A DNA stretch of 45,684 bases from Gnetum montanum (GCA_015680685.1 MNCI01004579.1:39635-85318), one strand, 5' to 3'. Counted from the first letter of the stretch, positions 33,085-44,230 are shown. The notes: generated from the letters alone by a model not told the origin. Numbers and translations are program-made.

Positions 33085-34225
33085 AATCTGTCAAGCAATC
33101 CATGAAGCAAGCGAGCGTGGTCATTCTTGCACAGCATCCCTACCAAATAGAATAGGTAAGGTGTTGGGACAAACGTAATGCAGTTACCCCACCGGCATTC
33201 TACTAATTCCTCGGGCATGCCGAAAGGCATACTACTAACCCCTCGGAGATGTTACTACGACAGCTGCTTCGTAGCTGCAGCTCCTAGGATCAACTTCACT
33301 GCTTGGGGCCCTAAGGAAATTGTGGTCATTCATAGTCTTAGTGGCCTCCATCCATCGCCGTCACCAAACTCCGGAATAGCAGATTCATCTGACTTGTTCT
33401 TTGCCCAATCATTTGAGTAACATGAATCTGGCTATCGACGGTGGTTGCATGAACTGCGGCATCAACATTGGGATCCTTGCTCCTTGTTACGGTTCCTATT
33501 TTGTGGTCTATGCTCAGCTTTTTGCTTTGGACGATGCTTGTTTCAATAGCCTCCCTCCTTAGCGATTAGGATGATTGCTTCTACGCTTTGCTCTCTGTTA
33601 TGTTTTGCAAGTTGCTTGTTACGATAGCATTGATCAAGAATGCATTGATTAGAAGGCAAGGTGTCGCGGCATCCTGAAGTGGTTTCTCAGACTAGCCTGG
33701 CTACTTAGGAGTGCAAACCCTACCTCTCCCTTCATCGAATGCGTTACTTCATTTTCTCCTCCCTTTGTCCTCATGTCCACCTTTACCCTCCTGCTTTGCT
33801 TGTACAGAGTGTGAACATTCAAGCAAACTCTTTCGCATCTTCATGTCCATGAACTGGCATAATGAAACTTGCCTAAATGAAATGTAACTTCAAAAAAAAT
33901 GGGGCAAAGCTTGGAAAAATGGATGTAAAACAACTCATCCAGGCCACGCGGGCGTAACACAACTCATCTACGCAAGCCCTTCATACATAGTATGACGGCG
34001 TAGCCTTGCGCAAATACATTCACAGAAGGACACTATGACTTGTTCGTAAAAGTTTCATGTTCACGTGCTTGATTCTTCCCTGAACTTGTCTTCCCTCACA
34101 TCTGTAAAATTCCTCCTATAGTTAGCTCCCTACCCTGGCTTTGCACTTCTAGGTTTTGACAGAGCGACATTTGAGCAATCTCCGATGAACGCTGTTGGTG
34201 CCTTTACCTCTATGGTGTTTCGTAT
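33085..34225 (+). other. 3' untranslated region of element A
   Basis: No gene was recognised. A short imperfect direct repeat (GGCATNCTACTAA...CCTCGG) lies at about 33195-33250. The small open frame at 33178-33420 has no motif and no counterpart elsewhere in the window, so it is not called. Confidence 0.5.
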
Positions 34226-34279
34226 TCTTTGTTGACGTCTTTCGGGCAAGCCCTCTAAACGTCAACAAAGAGGGGCGAT
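34226..34279 (+). promoter_or_regulatory. Polypurine tract with perfect hairpin, element A
   Basis: TCTTTGTTGACGT (34226-34238) is the exact reverse complement of ACGTCAACAAAGA (34259-34271), giving a 13-bp stem and a 20-base loop. The 3' arm runs into the polypurine tract AAAGAGGGG (34267-34275), four bases before the LTR. Element B keeps the same structure, so it is likely functional in plus-strand priming or RNA structure. Confidence 0.72.
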
Positions 34280-35711
34280 TGAAACACCATAAAAAATTTT
34301 GAGGCCTCGACGGTTCGACAAAGTCTAGTGACTCAGGAAAGGAGTCACGACAAGGCACAGAACAGTACAATCAAAATTCAGAAGACAGAATGAAACGATG
34401 GGTGCATGACAACGAGCCTTCCATTTTGTGAGTTTTCTATGTGTCAAAAATTTCAACATTTAGCATACTACGCTGCATTACACAACATAGCATAACGCCA
34501 CGTTACGCAGCGTAATATCAAAGACAGTCCACCGCAGTGTCAAAAATGGCAAACATTCAAGACTCTGACAACCCAACAAAAATCTCAAGGCTTAAGCAAC
34601 GACGTGCAGCATGCTGCGCATTACAGCAGGATTTCTTTCTTGGTTAAGGGGCCTATTACGCTACGTTACACAGTGCGATGTAATAAAACCCTGAAAAGGG
34701 ATTGATTAGGAACAAGAGAAGCACAGCGAGAATACTTCAACTTATGCAGTTTTGTTATTTTACACTGAATCACGCTATGATGCATAATGTAGTGCAACGC
34801 AGCGTAATGCAAGTAATGACAGCACAATTCAAACATCAGCAGTTCATACATCACTATACGCTCTGTAGCGTAATCAAAGGACAGTTTGTTGCCTGTTCAA
34901 ATAAGAGTGGTTTACGATGCGCTACGTAGTGTAGTGCCGCAAGCTTCAATGACAACACATCGGGTCAATGGCATCTTATAAGTTCAGGACACGCATAATC
35001 TAAACCGCATTTTCCTCCTAACCCTAACCTTATAAATGCTCCAATTGATATAAATGCTCCAATTAATATAAATGCTCCAATTGATGAAGATCAAGGGGTT
35101 GACAAAAATTTCTCCTTCAAGGTTGGCGAGAGAGCAAAAAGAGAATCAGCGATCGTGAGAACATCAGAGGTGATTGGCAGGAACCCTTGATCAGAGATAG
35201 TCGATCAACAGATATTCTCCCCCAGGTCTGACTTCCTTGCACCCAGATTGGCTAGAATAAGGTAGATTGACCTTTGCTTGTTTCATCCTTAGATAACTTT
35301 CTTGCTGCTGGTATGTGCTTTGTCCAAACTGAAGTCTGCCTGTAATCATTGTATTATACATATTGTGTTCATAAATTAAATCTCAGATCTTATGGTTACA
35401 CTCTTCATGAATCTGATTCCTTGCATCCTATTTATGTAGATTTGGTAATCGCTCTAAATTGTTTACATCATTTTCAATTGTTTTCCGGGATTAACAATAT
35501 TACCTCTCCTCATAAAGAATCATCATTTTGCCATCAAATTATTATAAAAAATTTACTGATTAAGTAAGTCTCTGTCTGATGGACAAGACCGTTCAGGGCA
35601 CCTCAGATTCGTCTCTTTCTCCAGCACAGCCCTCACACGGATCCAGGGTTAGAACTGTGTACACGGACTTTCGTTCGGTATTTTCAGCGACCGACATTTT
35701 CCGTCGTTATA
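34280..35711 (+). repeat. Shared LTR: 3' LTR of A and 5' LTR of A'
   Basis: It matches 310-1715 throughout. It is preceded by a polypurine tract, as a 3' LTR should be, and followed by a primer-binding site and gag, as a 5' LTR should be. One LTR therefore serves two internal regions. It differs from the first LTR by substitutions and by a triplicated TATA unit at 35031-35084. Confidence 0.88.
35031..35084 (+). repeat. Triplicated 18-bp TATA-box unit in the shared LTR
   Basis: Three adjoining copies of TATAAATGCTCCAATTGA (35031-35048, 35049-35066, 35067-35084; the middle one ends TTAA) replace the single copy found at 1071. Each copy contains a TATAAAT box. Confidence 0.92.
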
Positions 35712-35717
35712 GTTTTC

Positions 35718-35736
35718 TGGCGCTAGAAGGAGGGCC
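35718..35736 (+). promoter_or_regulatory. Primer-binding site of A'
   Basis: TGGCGCTAGAAGGAGGGCC lies six bases after the LTR end and keeps the TGG expected to pair with a tRNA CCA end. Confidence 0.7.
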
Positions 35737-35769
35737 TTCAAAGCTGATCCGTATTTTATGGGTAGTCTT

Positions 35770-35955
35770 GTAAGTTGTCTATACCCATTGTTAATCAACA
35801 TAAACATAATACCTCTGAGGTTGTTTACGAAATTTTGTGGTGCAGATCGGTCGCTTCGACGATTCCTTTAGAATCCTACAAGGTAGAAAGCCCCGATGAT
35901 TATCTTAGTTTGCCTTTGTCCTTCCGATCTTTACCCTAATCATCTTTATCTCCAG
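35770..35955 (+). other. Possible leader intron of A'
   Basis: GTAAGTTGTC opens the interval, and TACCCTAAT followed by TTATCTCCAG closes it, 12 bases before the gag ATG. The same 186-base interval is present in A (1774-1959) with GTAAGC and CTCTAG ends. It could be a spliced leader intron; no expression evidence is available here. Confidence 0.3.
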
Positions 35956-35967
35956 ATTGCGTAGAAA

Positions 35968-38891
35968 ATGGTTACATCAACCATAGCTATTGGCACTGCT
36001 AACCTAGAGAACCCTTGGACCATGCAAGTTACAATTCCTACGGTTGAGCAGCCGATTAGCCTAGTGCGACCACGCCGCTCCCTCCGGCTGCAAAACATAG
36101 AGCCTGAGGAACATGCTCAGCGCAGGGAACACTACAATTTCCTCTATGCTAAGCTAGCAGCAAAACTACCCATCTATCCACAAGAATTCGAGGAAAAACG
36201 AGACTACGAGTTCAGGTATTACAATGGGAAGGAATTTATTCCTTCACCAAACACTAATGTGCCCCTGACAGATCAAAAAAAGTGGATTCTAGATCAAATG
36301 CTGATGGCGAAGACATCACTAGAATAACTAGAGGTCTTGTTTCGTGATGAAATGCTTCATGACAGGCAAGAAGATCTAGACTCTCACTCTGAAGGAGGCA
36401 GTCATGCTGATTTCACCATGGCCCCTCCCTCCACGACATCCCGCGTAAATCCATTGTTCATGGTCACTATGCCTTTGACATTGTCTAATACTAATAGAGT
36501 TCCGTACTCATCGCGCCTACATTTTCTCTCTCTGAATACCTCCCGAGTGAAGGTCCCTCACAAATCACTCCCTAGCAGGTGCAATTACCTCATCCACCTC
36601 ATCGCACACCTGCGCCTATGTCACCGCATGTGCACGCGATGCCTACGTCGCAATTACCTACAACGCCAACCCTACTCCCAACTCACACGATAGAGCTTGC
36701 CACTACAGCATGGTGGGTTCCAAACATGCCGCTCGTTGCGCATCCTGCGCAAATGCCCCATCATCCCCATCATCAAAGCCAGGTCCCACAAGCACTGAAC
36801 CCAGTTACAGGATCGTTGTGGGTGCCCCTGGTTACACAAACAGCATATCCAATAGTACAGCCGACGGTGGTCGCCCCATCTGTACCAACTACCAGATGGT
36901 GGATGCCACAAGCAGCACCGCCTGCAAGGACCATCCCAATAGTGCCAATCATCGGCCAAGCTGCCGCTTCCGTTGCACCATCCAGTGTGGTCCCTCCTGC
37001 TGTTCCACAAATGACCTCGTCGTCTACGGGTCTGGACCAAGCCTTCCAACTCATTTAGACCCTTACAGAAGAAGTCAAGCATCTCAAGGCTGCTGGTTCT
37101 GACATGGTACAAGTCATGGATTTCTACCATGACGATCCTATTAGTCCAGTAGTCCCAGTCCTGTCATTGCCACCTGGGATGCCCCTTCCCCATTTCACAA
37201 AATACAATGGGAAAGGTGATTCCAATGCCCACCTCATCACTTTTAGGTCGGAATCCTTATTGCTGCAACAATGGCCGCATACTATAATCCATGTCTTTGC
37301 TATGTCCCTAATGGGCAAAGCTCTGGACTGGTATCAAGCACTTCCATGCACTTCCATCTCAACTTTGGAAGAGCTACTAACCTAGTTTGTGACTCGTTTC
37401 AAATACAACCTGAAGCCAGAAGTCACGTTGGACCAGCTCATGGGAGTTAAGCAAGACTCGCTCGAGTCGGTCCAAAAGTTCATACAACGCTGAAGCACTA
37501 CCTTGAATGAAATCTGTGAACCCATCATGGAAGCCCATCTACTGACAATCTTCAAGGGAGCAGTCAATGGCTTCATCAAGTCTAAGCTGTATTACCTCGC
37601 TCCTCATTCCCTCAGCCAAGCCTTCGCTCAAACTAAGGGCATCCAGGACGCAGCGAAGGCTAGTAAGGATTTGGCGTATGTGGTCTACAAGAATGCCCAC
37701 AGCAAAGTTAAGGATAAAGGTAAAGCCGCGACAACGATAGTAGTGGCGGTTGCTGAGGGGGCCAAGAAGAAAAACAACAACAACAAGAAAATGACTGCGA
37801 ATTTTGTCGAGCTGACAACTAGCTCAAATGGCACCAATCAAGAAGCTCCTCCTGCCCCCAAAGAATTTCCACAATCGAGGCCAAAATTTCAGCATAAGGA
37901 CCGCTCAAAGTACGCAGCTCTACCTATGAAGCCTTCAGAACTTCTGAAGCAATTATTGGAAACTGGTCACATCCGACACAAGGCGGTGTCTGAGGAGGCT
38001 CTGAAATGTCATAGGTGCCATTGTGAGTTACTCTAGAACCGCTCCTTGGCCCAACCTAATGAACCACCCGTTCCCAAGAACTTTAGGCTAGACCGATTCT
38101 ACGACTACCATCAATTGTGTGGTCACGACACGGATTACTGTTGGGTGTTAAAAGATGACATTCAACGTATGATCGATCAAGGTGACCTGATCTTAGATAG
38201 CAGTAGTCCAAATTGCCTGGAAAATCAAGCCATGCATGTGTACCAAGATCCATTAAATGCAAATAACGTAGGATACACAATTAATGTGGTAGGAGCAGAG
38301 AGCGATAATCGGGCACATCAGAAACAAGCTTTCGTGTTGCGAGTGCATCCTCGCTCACCCCGAACAGCAGATCCATCAGCATCGACAAGTGGTGCTCCAA
38401 GGAAACCTTTTATCTTTTGAGCCCCTTCTCAGACAACTTCTCAACAGCTTGCTGTTGATCAAGCCGCAGCTCAGCTCATGCCCACGCTTAAGGCACCCTT
38501 TGTCATCAAGGTGCCAAAACCATCAACCGCCCCTCCTATGCAGGGGCAAACCTCCAAGTCGACCTCTCAATCCCAACTTAACAGAAAAGGAGAAAAAGGT
38601 ATGATAGTTGATACGGCCAAGGACCGTCTTACACTGGGGTTTCCCAAGCCTAAACCCATCGCTTTTGTACCCTTGCCCCCAATTTCTAAAAATGACAACG
38701 TCATGCAAAAATAACCATCTCCTCCTAGTCAAAAGAAACAGAGCCCTTGACCAAATGTCACTCCTCCCCAAGAAATTCGTGTCCTAGGGCGAATGAAAGA
38801 GGAAAAGGGTGACAAGTAGCCAGATCGTGGGCGGGATCTCTTCGATGCCTTTACGCAAGTCAAACAGGCTCTAAAACAAAAAAATACAACA
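35968..38891 (+). pseudogene. gag: gag of A'
   Basis: ATG 35968 opens an N-terminal segment with RRSLRLQ and a helical region (REHYNFLYAKL, RDYEFRYYNGKEFI). A TAA at 36325-36327 is shared with A (2329-2331). The frame changes between about 36540 and 36580, then continues through a Pro/His/Thr-rich linker (36579-37050). The gag core follows (GKALDWYQALP near 37315), then a Lys/Asn-rich stretch (near 37770). The zinc-knuckle-like YDYHQLCGHDTDYC is near 38100 and the C-terminal F-V-L-R-type motifs are at 38330-38520. The TAG at 37383-37385 is also shared with A (3388-3390). This is the least interrupted A-type gag and shows the undisturbed target site of element B at about 37974-37982. Confidence 0.85.
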
Positions 38892-39728
38892 TTGATCCTC
38901 TATGGCTTACTCATGACGTTACACAAACATCGTGAGGCTATGGTTTGTATTCTGACGTCCATACCTGTGGATGAAAACCTGCTAATGGATGAAGAAATGA
39001 TTCATTCCATTATGCTTCCTCTCGTAGTTGAGAAACCTACGCCTTCCTTGTTGACCTTTCACAAAGAATCCATTAAGGATGACCCAGAAAAGGATCAGGT
39101 GACAATGAAGCCCATGTTCATCACCATCTGGGTTGGCCAACACTGAATTTGGAGGGTGCATGTGGATGATGGGGCAGCCGCTAATGTCATCCCATATGCC
39201 ATAGTGGATAAGCTAGGCTTGATCGATTAGATCAGTCCTACCACGACGTCGTGTTTAAAGTTGTTCAATGGGGCACGAGTGCAAGTCAAAGGCACAGTGC
39301 ACATCAACTTTGTGGCAAGGGAGCAATTCCCCACAGACGCAACCTTTATTGTCGTCGAAGAGATGCCTAGCTTCAACTTGATCCTGGGGAGGTCTTGGTT
39401 GGCTGAACTAAGGGTAGTTTCATCACCTATCCATCAGGAGATTCATCTGCCCTACGCAGGAGGAGAAGTGGTCATCCACAGTTATGAAATAATCCCTCAG
39501 GCTGTTAACAACATAGAAATGGAATAGGGGTCAAAAATCGAAATGTCTAAAGATCAGTTCCCTATCCGAATACTTGAATAAGCCAAAACAGTGGCTGATG
39601 ATAGCCTAACTTGGGCTGAACTGCCATTCCCAGAAGAAGATTGTGATGTGAAGGAAAAGGGTCGTAAATCCCCTCGTCTTTACGCATCACCAAAAATAAA
39701 AGCGATCAGGAAACAATTACAGAGCTAG
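38892..39728 (+). pseudogene. pro: Protease of A'
   Basis: It runs in the same frame as gag. VHVDDGAAANVIPYAIV near 39155 is the active-site loop, with D-D-G rather than D-T-G. SFNLILGRSWLAEL follows near 39370 and a Lys-rich end (SPKIKAIRKQLQS) stops at TAG 39726-39728. The TGA at 39144 and TAG at 39525 are the same as in A. Downstream lies hairpin array A'1 rather than RT. Confidence 0.82.
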
Positions 39729-39951
39729 CCAGTAAACGTTTTCATCTAACTGCAATATAGTTTACGCATATTTCCTTTCATCACCTATCCTACCTTTGCT
39801 TTACAAACACCCATCTCATTCTTTTACGCTTACGCTCATCCCTTGTGCTTCCACCAGCTACTCTCATTTACACTTATGTTTTTATGCTCCCACTAGTTAT
39901 CTTTGTTACTCTTAACTTTATCTACAACTAATCATGTATGTTGAAATACAC

Positions 39952-40358
39952 ATGGCCCACAATGGCCTTAAACTATTCATGGCCCAAAATGGCCTAAAAC
40001 TAATTGCAGCCTGCCATGGCTTAAAATTGGCGATTTAATGTTATTTATCCTTTCACACACCATAGGTACATGGCCCGAAATGGCCTAAAACTATAAATGG
40101 CCCGAAATGGCCTAAACTAATCGTAGCCTGCCAGGGCTTAAAACTAGCGACTTGGTGTTATTTATTTTATTCTTTCACACATATGTCCGGGGCCCAGAAT
40201 GGCCTTAAACTACCCATGGCCCGCAATGGCCTTAAACTACTTGTTTAAATCATAGTTTACGCTTAAACTAGTCAAAGGTCCGAGATGGCCTAAAACTAGT
40301 TATCTTATTTACTCTTTACACCCAAATTATCTAGTAGCTCATAATGACTTTTAAACTA
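39952..40358 (+). repeat. Hairpin array A'1 (after protease)
   Basis: About ten units are seen. They include GGCC-CACAAT-GGCC, GGCC-CAAAAT-GGCC, AGCC-TGCCAT-GGCT, GGCC-CGAAAT-GGCC (twice), AGCC-TGCCAG-GGCT, GGCC-CAGAAT-GGCC and GGTC-CGAGAT-GGCC, each with a T/AAAACT tail. It has two more clear units than array A1, so unit number has changed since the copies separated. Confidence 0.87.
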
Positions 40359-40549
40359 CTAACTTCATTTACGCTACATGCTTAAAATTATCTGCCATTT
40401 CTCATAGCATCAAAACCTACTCATTTACGCTTTGCATAAAACAAGAACAACAAAAGAACATTAACTTAGATCAAATTTGCATTAAAGTGTCAAAGAAAAA
40501 TATTATGTTTCCCATCATAAAAAAATGAACTATGGCTAGTATAGCTACA

Positions 40550-41250
40550 CTATGTATCTCCTTTCTCCCCATTGTCACTCGTATCCCTCATTTCAATCTC
40601 CACTCCGAGCAAATTGTCCTCATAGGGGCCACCTTTTTCAAGTGGCATTTCTTCGTGAAATTGGCCCTCCCTGATAGGCTCTTCTACATGAGGTTGTTTG
40701 CCATGATGTTAATCATCATCATTTCTCTTTGTCCCTTGCAATCCATGTTTGTGAGGACCGTCATCCACGTTATGTTCATCTCGCTGAGGAACTTCCTCAG
40801 GTCGTTCCTGTAATTATACATAACACACATATTGACACGATGATCAAAACTAGGTATGACAAGAAGCATAATGAGGCAACCACTCACCTGTGATGGTCCT
40901 GCATCAGTAGAAAATGGGATTTGTTCTAAGCCAATCCACAGACGTTGCATGATTTCATCCTCAGTAAGCTCAGACCAAACCCCATCCCCTAGATCAATGC
41001 CAGCCTTGACCTTCCCTTTCTCCATAGGAGTCCATTGGTGTGGTTCGTGGAAGAAGGAAGGGACGGTTGTCTCCCCTTTAGGAAGAGTCATTTTCCTTTT
41101 TGGGGAGGCACTTACTGTCACCTGCTCTTGGAATTTTTCAAAGGCACTAGAAGCACCAATAACATCAAGGAATAGTCCAAGAGACTGAGCCTCGACGACA
41201 GAGTCCTTGTAATGTTGACGATAGGTGGCGAACTCCCCCGTGACTAAGTT
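40550..41250 (-). pseudogene. Antisense gene of A', 3' exons only
   Basis: The last exon (ending at TAG 40550) and most of exon 7 (donor GTGAGT after 40888) remain. Exon 7 reads YRQHYKDSVVEAQSLGLF, then WSELTEDEIMQRLWIGLE. The exon 8 start reads E-R-P where A has E-stop-P, a CGA-to-TGA change in A that confirms the chosen phase. Everything upstream (FCP1-like and PMD-like exons) is lost at the junction with element D. Confidence 0.7.
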
Positions 41251-41325
41251 GGAAGAATTCAAAAAGAACTGAGGGCCTAGAATGGTTAGCATAGGTGGCC
41301 AACTTCCCCATGACTAAGTTGGAAG
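41221..41325. repeat. 35-bp direct repeat at the A'/D junction
   Basis: ATAGGTGGCGAACTCC... (41221-41255) recurs with a few changes as ATAGGTGGCCAACTTCC... (41291-41325), 70 bp apart. The first copy abuts the last sequence clearly shared with A. The second borders the region downstream of the D integrase. Confidence 0.75.
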
Positions 41326-41349
41326 GAGGAGATCTAAAATAGTGAGCAG

Positions 41350-42590
41350 GGTTGTCCATCAAGAGAGGTAGCATGTGTACTAGTTATCCTAAGCTCCTGG
41401 AAAGGTTTGGTTTGTTGCACGTTGATCAAAAGTTTCTTATTCGGACTCTCAGGTATGTATATTATCATGGCCCCTAAAGGAAAAGTTGCACAAATAATAT
41501 AAGGTCCTTCCCATAGTTTTTGAAATTTAGTACATTGTGGCACATGTGTGGGATTCCAGTAGAGAACCTTATCTCCTGGTTGATATTTAACTTTCCTAAT
41601 TCTTAGGTCATGACATTGTTTATCAAAAGCCTTGTGCAATTTGTTAGATGACAAGGTAGCTAATCAATTTTCATCTAGCAAGTTAAGAGTTACTAACCAT
41701 TGTTTCAGTGCTAGATCAAGGTCAAGGTTGAAGTCACATGCTGTGGATAGTGTATGGAGCTCAGTTTGAATGGGAAGCATTGATAATTTACCGTACACTA
41801 ACTCATAGAGAGAGTAGCTTGTAGGGAGTTTCCATGTGGAGCAGTATGCCCAAAGAGCATCATTCAGTTTACTGCTCCAGTCTCACCTAAACTTGCTAAT
41901 GGTTCTTGTCAATATCTTTGTAATCTCCTTGTTGGTGACTTCTGCTTGACTGCTCGCTTGGGGGTGGTATGGTGTAGTTAATTTATGCTCAACCCCTAAG
42001 TGTTGCATTAATTTTCGAAAAGTTGCACTTGTGAAGTGGGTACCATTGTTTGAAATAAGTGCATGAGGCACACCAAACCTATTTATGATTTGTTGTTGAA
42101 CAAATCGTGCAACTGTAGATGACGTATGATCCTTCATAGTAGCTGCTTCTGTCCATTTAGTTAGGTAATCAACAACAACAATGATATAGGATTTTCAATT
42201 GGACATTAGTGTAATTGGCCTCATAAAATCAATTCCCCAAATGTCGAAGGGTTCTAACGGTTGAATTCATTGTTGTGAATCCTCCATTCTAGCAGTCATT
42301 CCCCCATCATGTTGACAGTGCTCACAAGATTGGATGAATTGATGGGCATCCCGAAACAATGTAGGCCAATCATATCTTGCAAGCAAGATCTTGATGGCCG
42401 TTCGTCTCCCAGTGTAATGACCCCCACAAGGACCCTCATGAGCATCTTGGAGAACTCTCAGTTGATCTATATTAGGAACACACCATTGAACCAAGCCATC
42501 GAGACATACTTTGTAAAGTTGCCCATTGATCTTCATAAAGTAGTTGGCTTAGTGAAGAAACTATTGTTTCTTCTTAAGGTTTAACTTTTG
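41350..42590 (-). pseudogene. pol: Integrase of element D
   Basis: The zinc-binding segment HEGPCGGHYTGRR...CEHCQ lies near 42350-42440. The catalytic core follows with IDFMRPITL (first Asp), then LISNNGTHF near 42040, where the usual second catalytic Asp of S-D-N-G is Asn, and QAEVTNKEI (Glu) near 41940. The C-terminal part has VKYQPGDKVLYWNP and KLWEGPYI, typical of the Ty3/gypsy C-terminal domain, ending near 41350. Stops occur near 42265, 41885 and 41665. The loss of the second Asp would inactivate strand transfer. Confidence 0.85.
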
Positions 42591-42729
42591 TGATATTTGT
42601 TGGGTGAGGAGATAGGTAAGAATACTATTGTACCAGTTTGTCTCTGTGGGTGATTGATTATTCACTACACCGAAAAAGAGGAATTTATCAGGAAAATAAT
42701 TAGAAATTGGATACTCGTCCTCTTTGTTA

Positions 42730-43270
42730 TCCTATCGCAACGGAGATAAATGATCAGCAACTACATTCTCGGTGCCTTTACGATTGATCATCGTAAGATC
42801 GAACTCTTGTAAGATTACAAGCCACCATATGATACGAGGGCTTACCATTGGCTTATTCATGAGGAACCTTATTGCACTATGATATGTATGTATATATACT
42901 TTATATCCCAATACATAGTGTCTAAACTTTTCTAGTGCAAACACAACAACCATCAATTCTTTCTCTGTGGTAGTGTAGTTAAGTTGTGCACCAGCAATAC
43001 TTCTACTTGCACAGTGGATGTAATAAGGATGCTTCTGGTCATCTAACTATGTAATTATGGCTCATAAAGCATAGTTGGATGTGTCAGTCATGATATGGAA
43101 TGGTTTGGACCTATCAGGAGCTTGTAGAATGGGTGTTTCTACTAGCTTCTATTTCAAAGTTTGAAAAGCTAATTTGCATTCCTTGGTCCACTTGAAAGAT
43201 ATGTCCTTTTTCATCAATTCCACCAATGGTTTTGAAACCTTTGAAAAGTTCTCAATAAATCTCCTATAGT
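42730..43270 (-). pseudogene. pol: RNase H of element D
   Basis: The segment reads FHIMTDTSNYAL, then SRSIAGAQLNYTTTEKELMVVVFALEKFRHYVLG, HSAIRFLMNKP and ENVVADHLSPL, the usual order of the Ty3/gypsy RNase H. Only one RNase H is present, unlike A and B. Stops lie near 43050-43080 and 42730. The connection domain upstream (RRFIENFSKVSKPLVELM, about 43260-43200) links it to RT. Confidence 0.82.
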
Positions 43271-44230
43271 AGCCAGTATGTCCAAGGAATGATTGAATAT
43301 CTTTGACAATTTTCGGTTGACAGATAATTCCTTAGATAATTTTGATTTTCTCGGGGTCTACCTCTATCCCTGTGTGTGAGATTTTGTGTCCTAGTACTAC
43401 ACCTTCTTGGACCATCAAATGACTTTTCTACCAGTTGAGCCTCAAATTGGTTTCCACACATATTTTTAACACTTGCTCCAACCAATCCAAGGCTTGATCA
43501 AAGTTTGCTCCATAAGTGGAGAATTCATCCATAAAGACCTCCACGCCATTCCCTATTTGCTATTGGAATATGCTTAGAACTAGTTGTTGAAATGTTGTAG
43601 GGGCATTGCACAAGACAAATGACATTTGTTTGTATGCGAAAATTCCCCAAGGACTGGTGAATGTAGTCTTGGCTTAGTCTTTTGGGCTATTTGTATTTGG
43701 TTATATTCGCTATATCCATCTAGAAAACTGTAATAGCAATGCCTTGCAATGGTGTCTAAGACTTGGTTGACAAATGATAATGGAAAGTGATCTTTGAATG
43801 TTGCCATATTTAGTAGCTTGAAATCTATGCACACCCTCCATTTGCCTCCCTTTTTAGGCACAATAACTAAAGGGCTAACCCATTTGCTATTAGCAATGGG
43901 ATATATGAACCCAGCCTTGAGACATTTTTCAATTACTTCCTTAACTACTTGCCTCAGCTTAGGGCTCAATCGCCTCTGCAGTTGTCTTCGAGGCTTCATG
44001 GAGGGGTCAGTGTAAATTCTATGTTGGCATATCCTAGGATCTATTCTAGTTAATTTAGGATATGACTAAGTGAAGGCTTCCGACCATTTATTTATTGCCT
44101 TCAACAGTTCTTCTTTTTGTTGAGGAGCAAGCTTAGCATTGATAATTACCAATTTTCCATTTTTAAGGAATGTGTATTCCATACCAGTGGGCAATGGTTT
44201 CAGCTGCAGGGGCTCCTGCTTAAATTTCTC
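43271..44230 (-). pseudogene. pol: Reverse transcriptase of element D
   Basis: The frame reads KPRRQLQRRLSPKLRQVV, IYPIANSKWVSPLVIVP, WRVCIDFKLLNMATFKDHFPL and YYSFLDGYSEYNQIQIA. The frame is disrupted near 43680 and continues as SIFQ...VFMDEFSTY at 43523-43552. The polymerase active site thus reads F-M-D-E instead of F/Y-M/V-D-D. Upstream lies the N-terminal linker with KWSEAFT and RIDPRICQHRI. Stops and a frame change make it non-functional. Confidence 0.85.

Larger units (their letters stand above)
310..35711 (+). mobile_element. Element A: Tat/Ogre-lineage Ty3/gypsy LTR retrotransposon, split by element B
   Basis: Element A runs from its 5' LTR (310-1715) to the LTR at 34280-35711. It is interrupted at 3979-21752 by element B plus one copy of the target duplication. 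Without B it is about 17.6 kb. Order: LTR, mutated primer-binding site, gag, protease, hairpin array, antisense multi-exon gene, hairpin array, RT-RNase H-second RNase H-integrase, hairpin array, 3' UTR, polypurine tract, LTR. The second RNase H (FDGAS motif) and the long PR-RT interval are hallmarks of the Tat/Ogre lineage. All reading frames carry stops. Its right LTR is also the left LTR of the A' copy, so the element is part of a tandem. Confidence 0.85.
35712..41223 (+). mobile_element. Element A': second, right-truncated copy of the A internal region
   Basis: This copy starts immediately after the shared LTR and is collinear with A from the primer-binding site through gag, protease, array A'1 and the last two exons of the antisense gene. 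Similarity to A (24887 side) ends near 41223, where a 35-bp direct repeat and then element D begin. The RT-integrase half and the right LTR are missing from the window. Several stop codons are identical to those in A. Confidence 0.85.
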
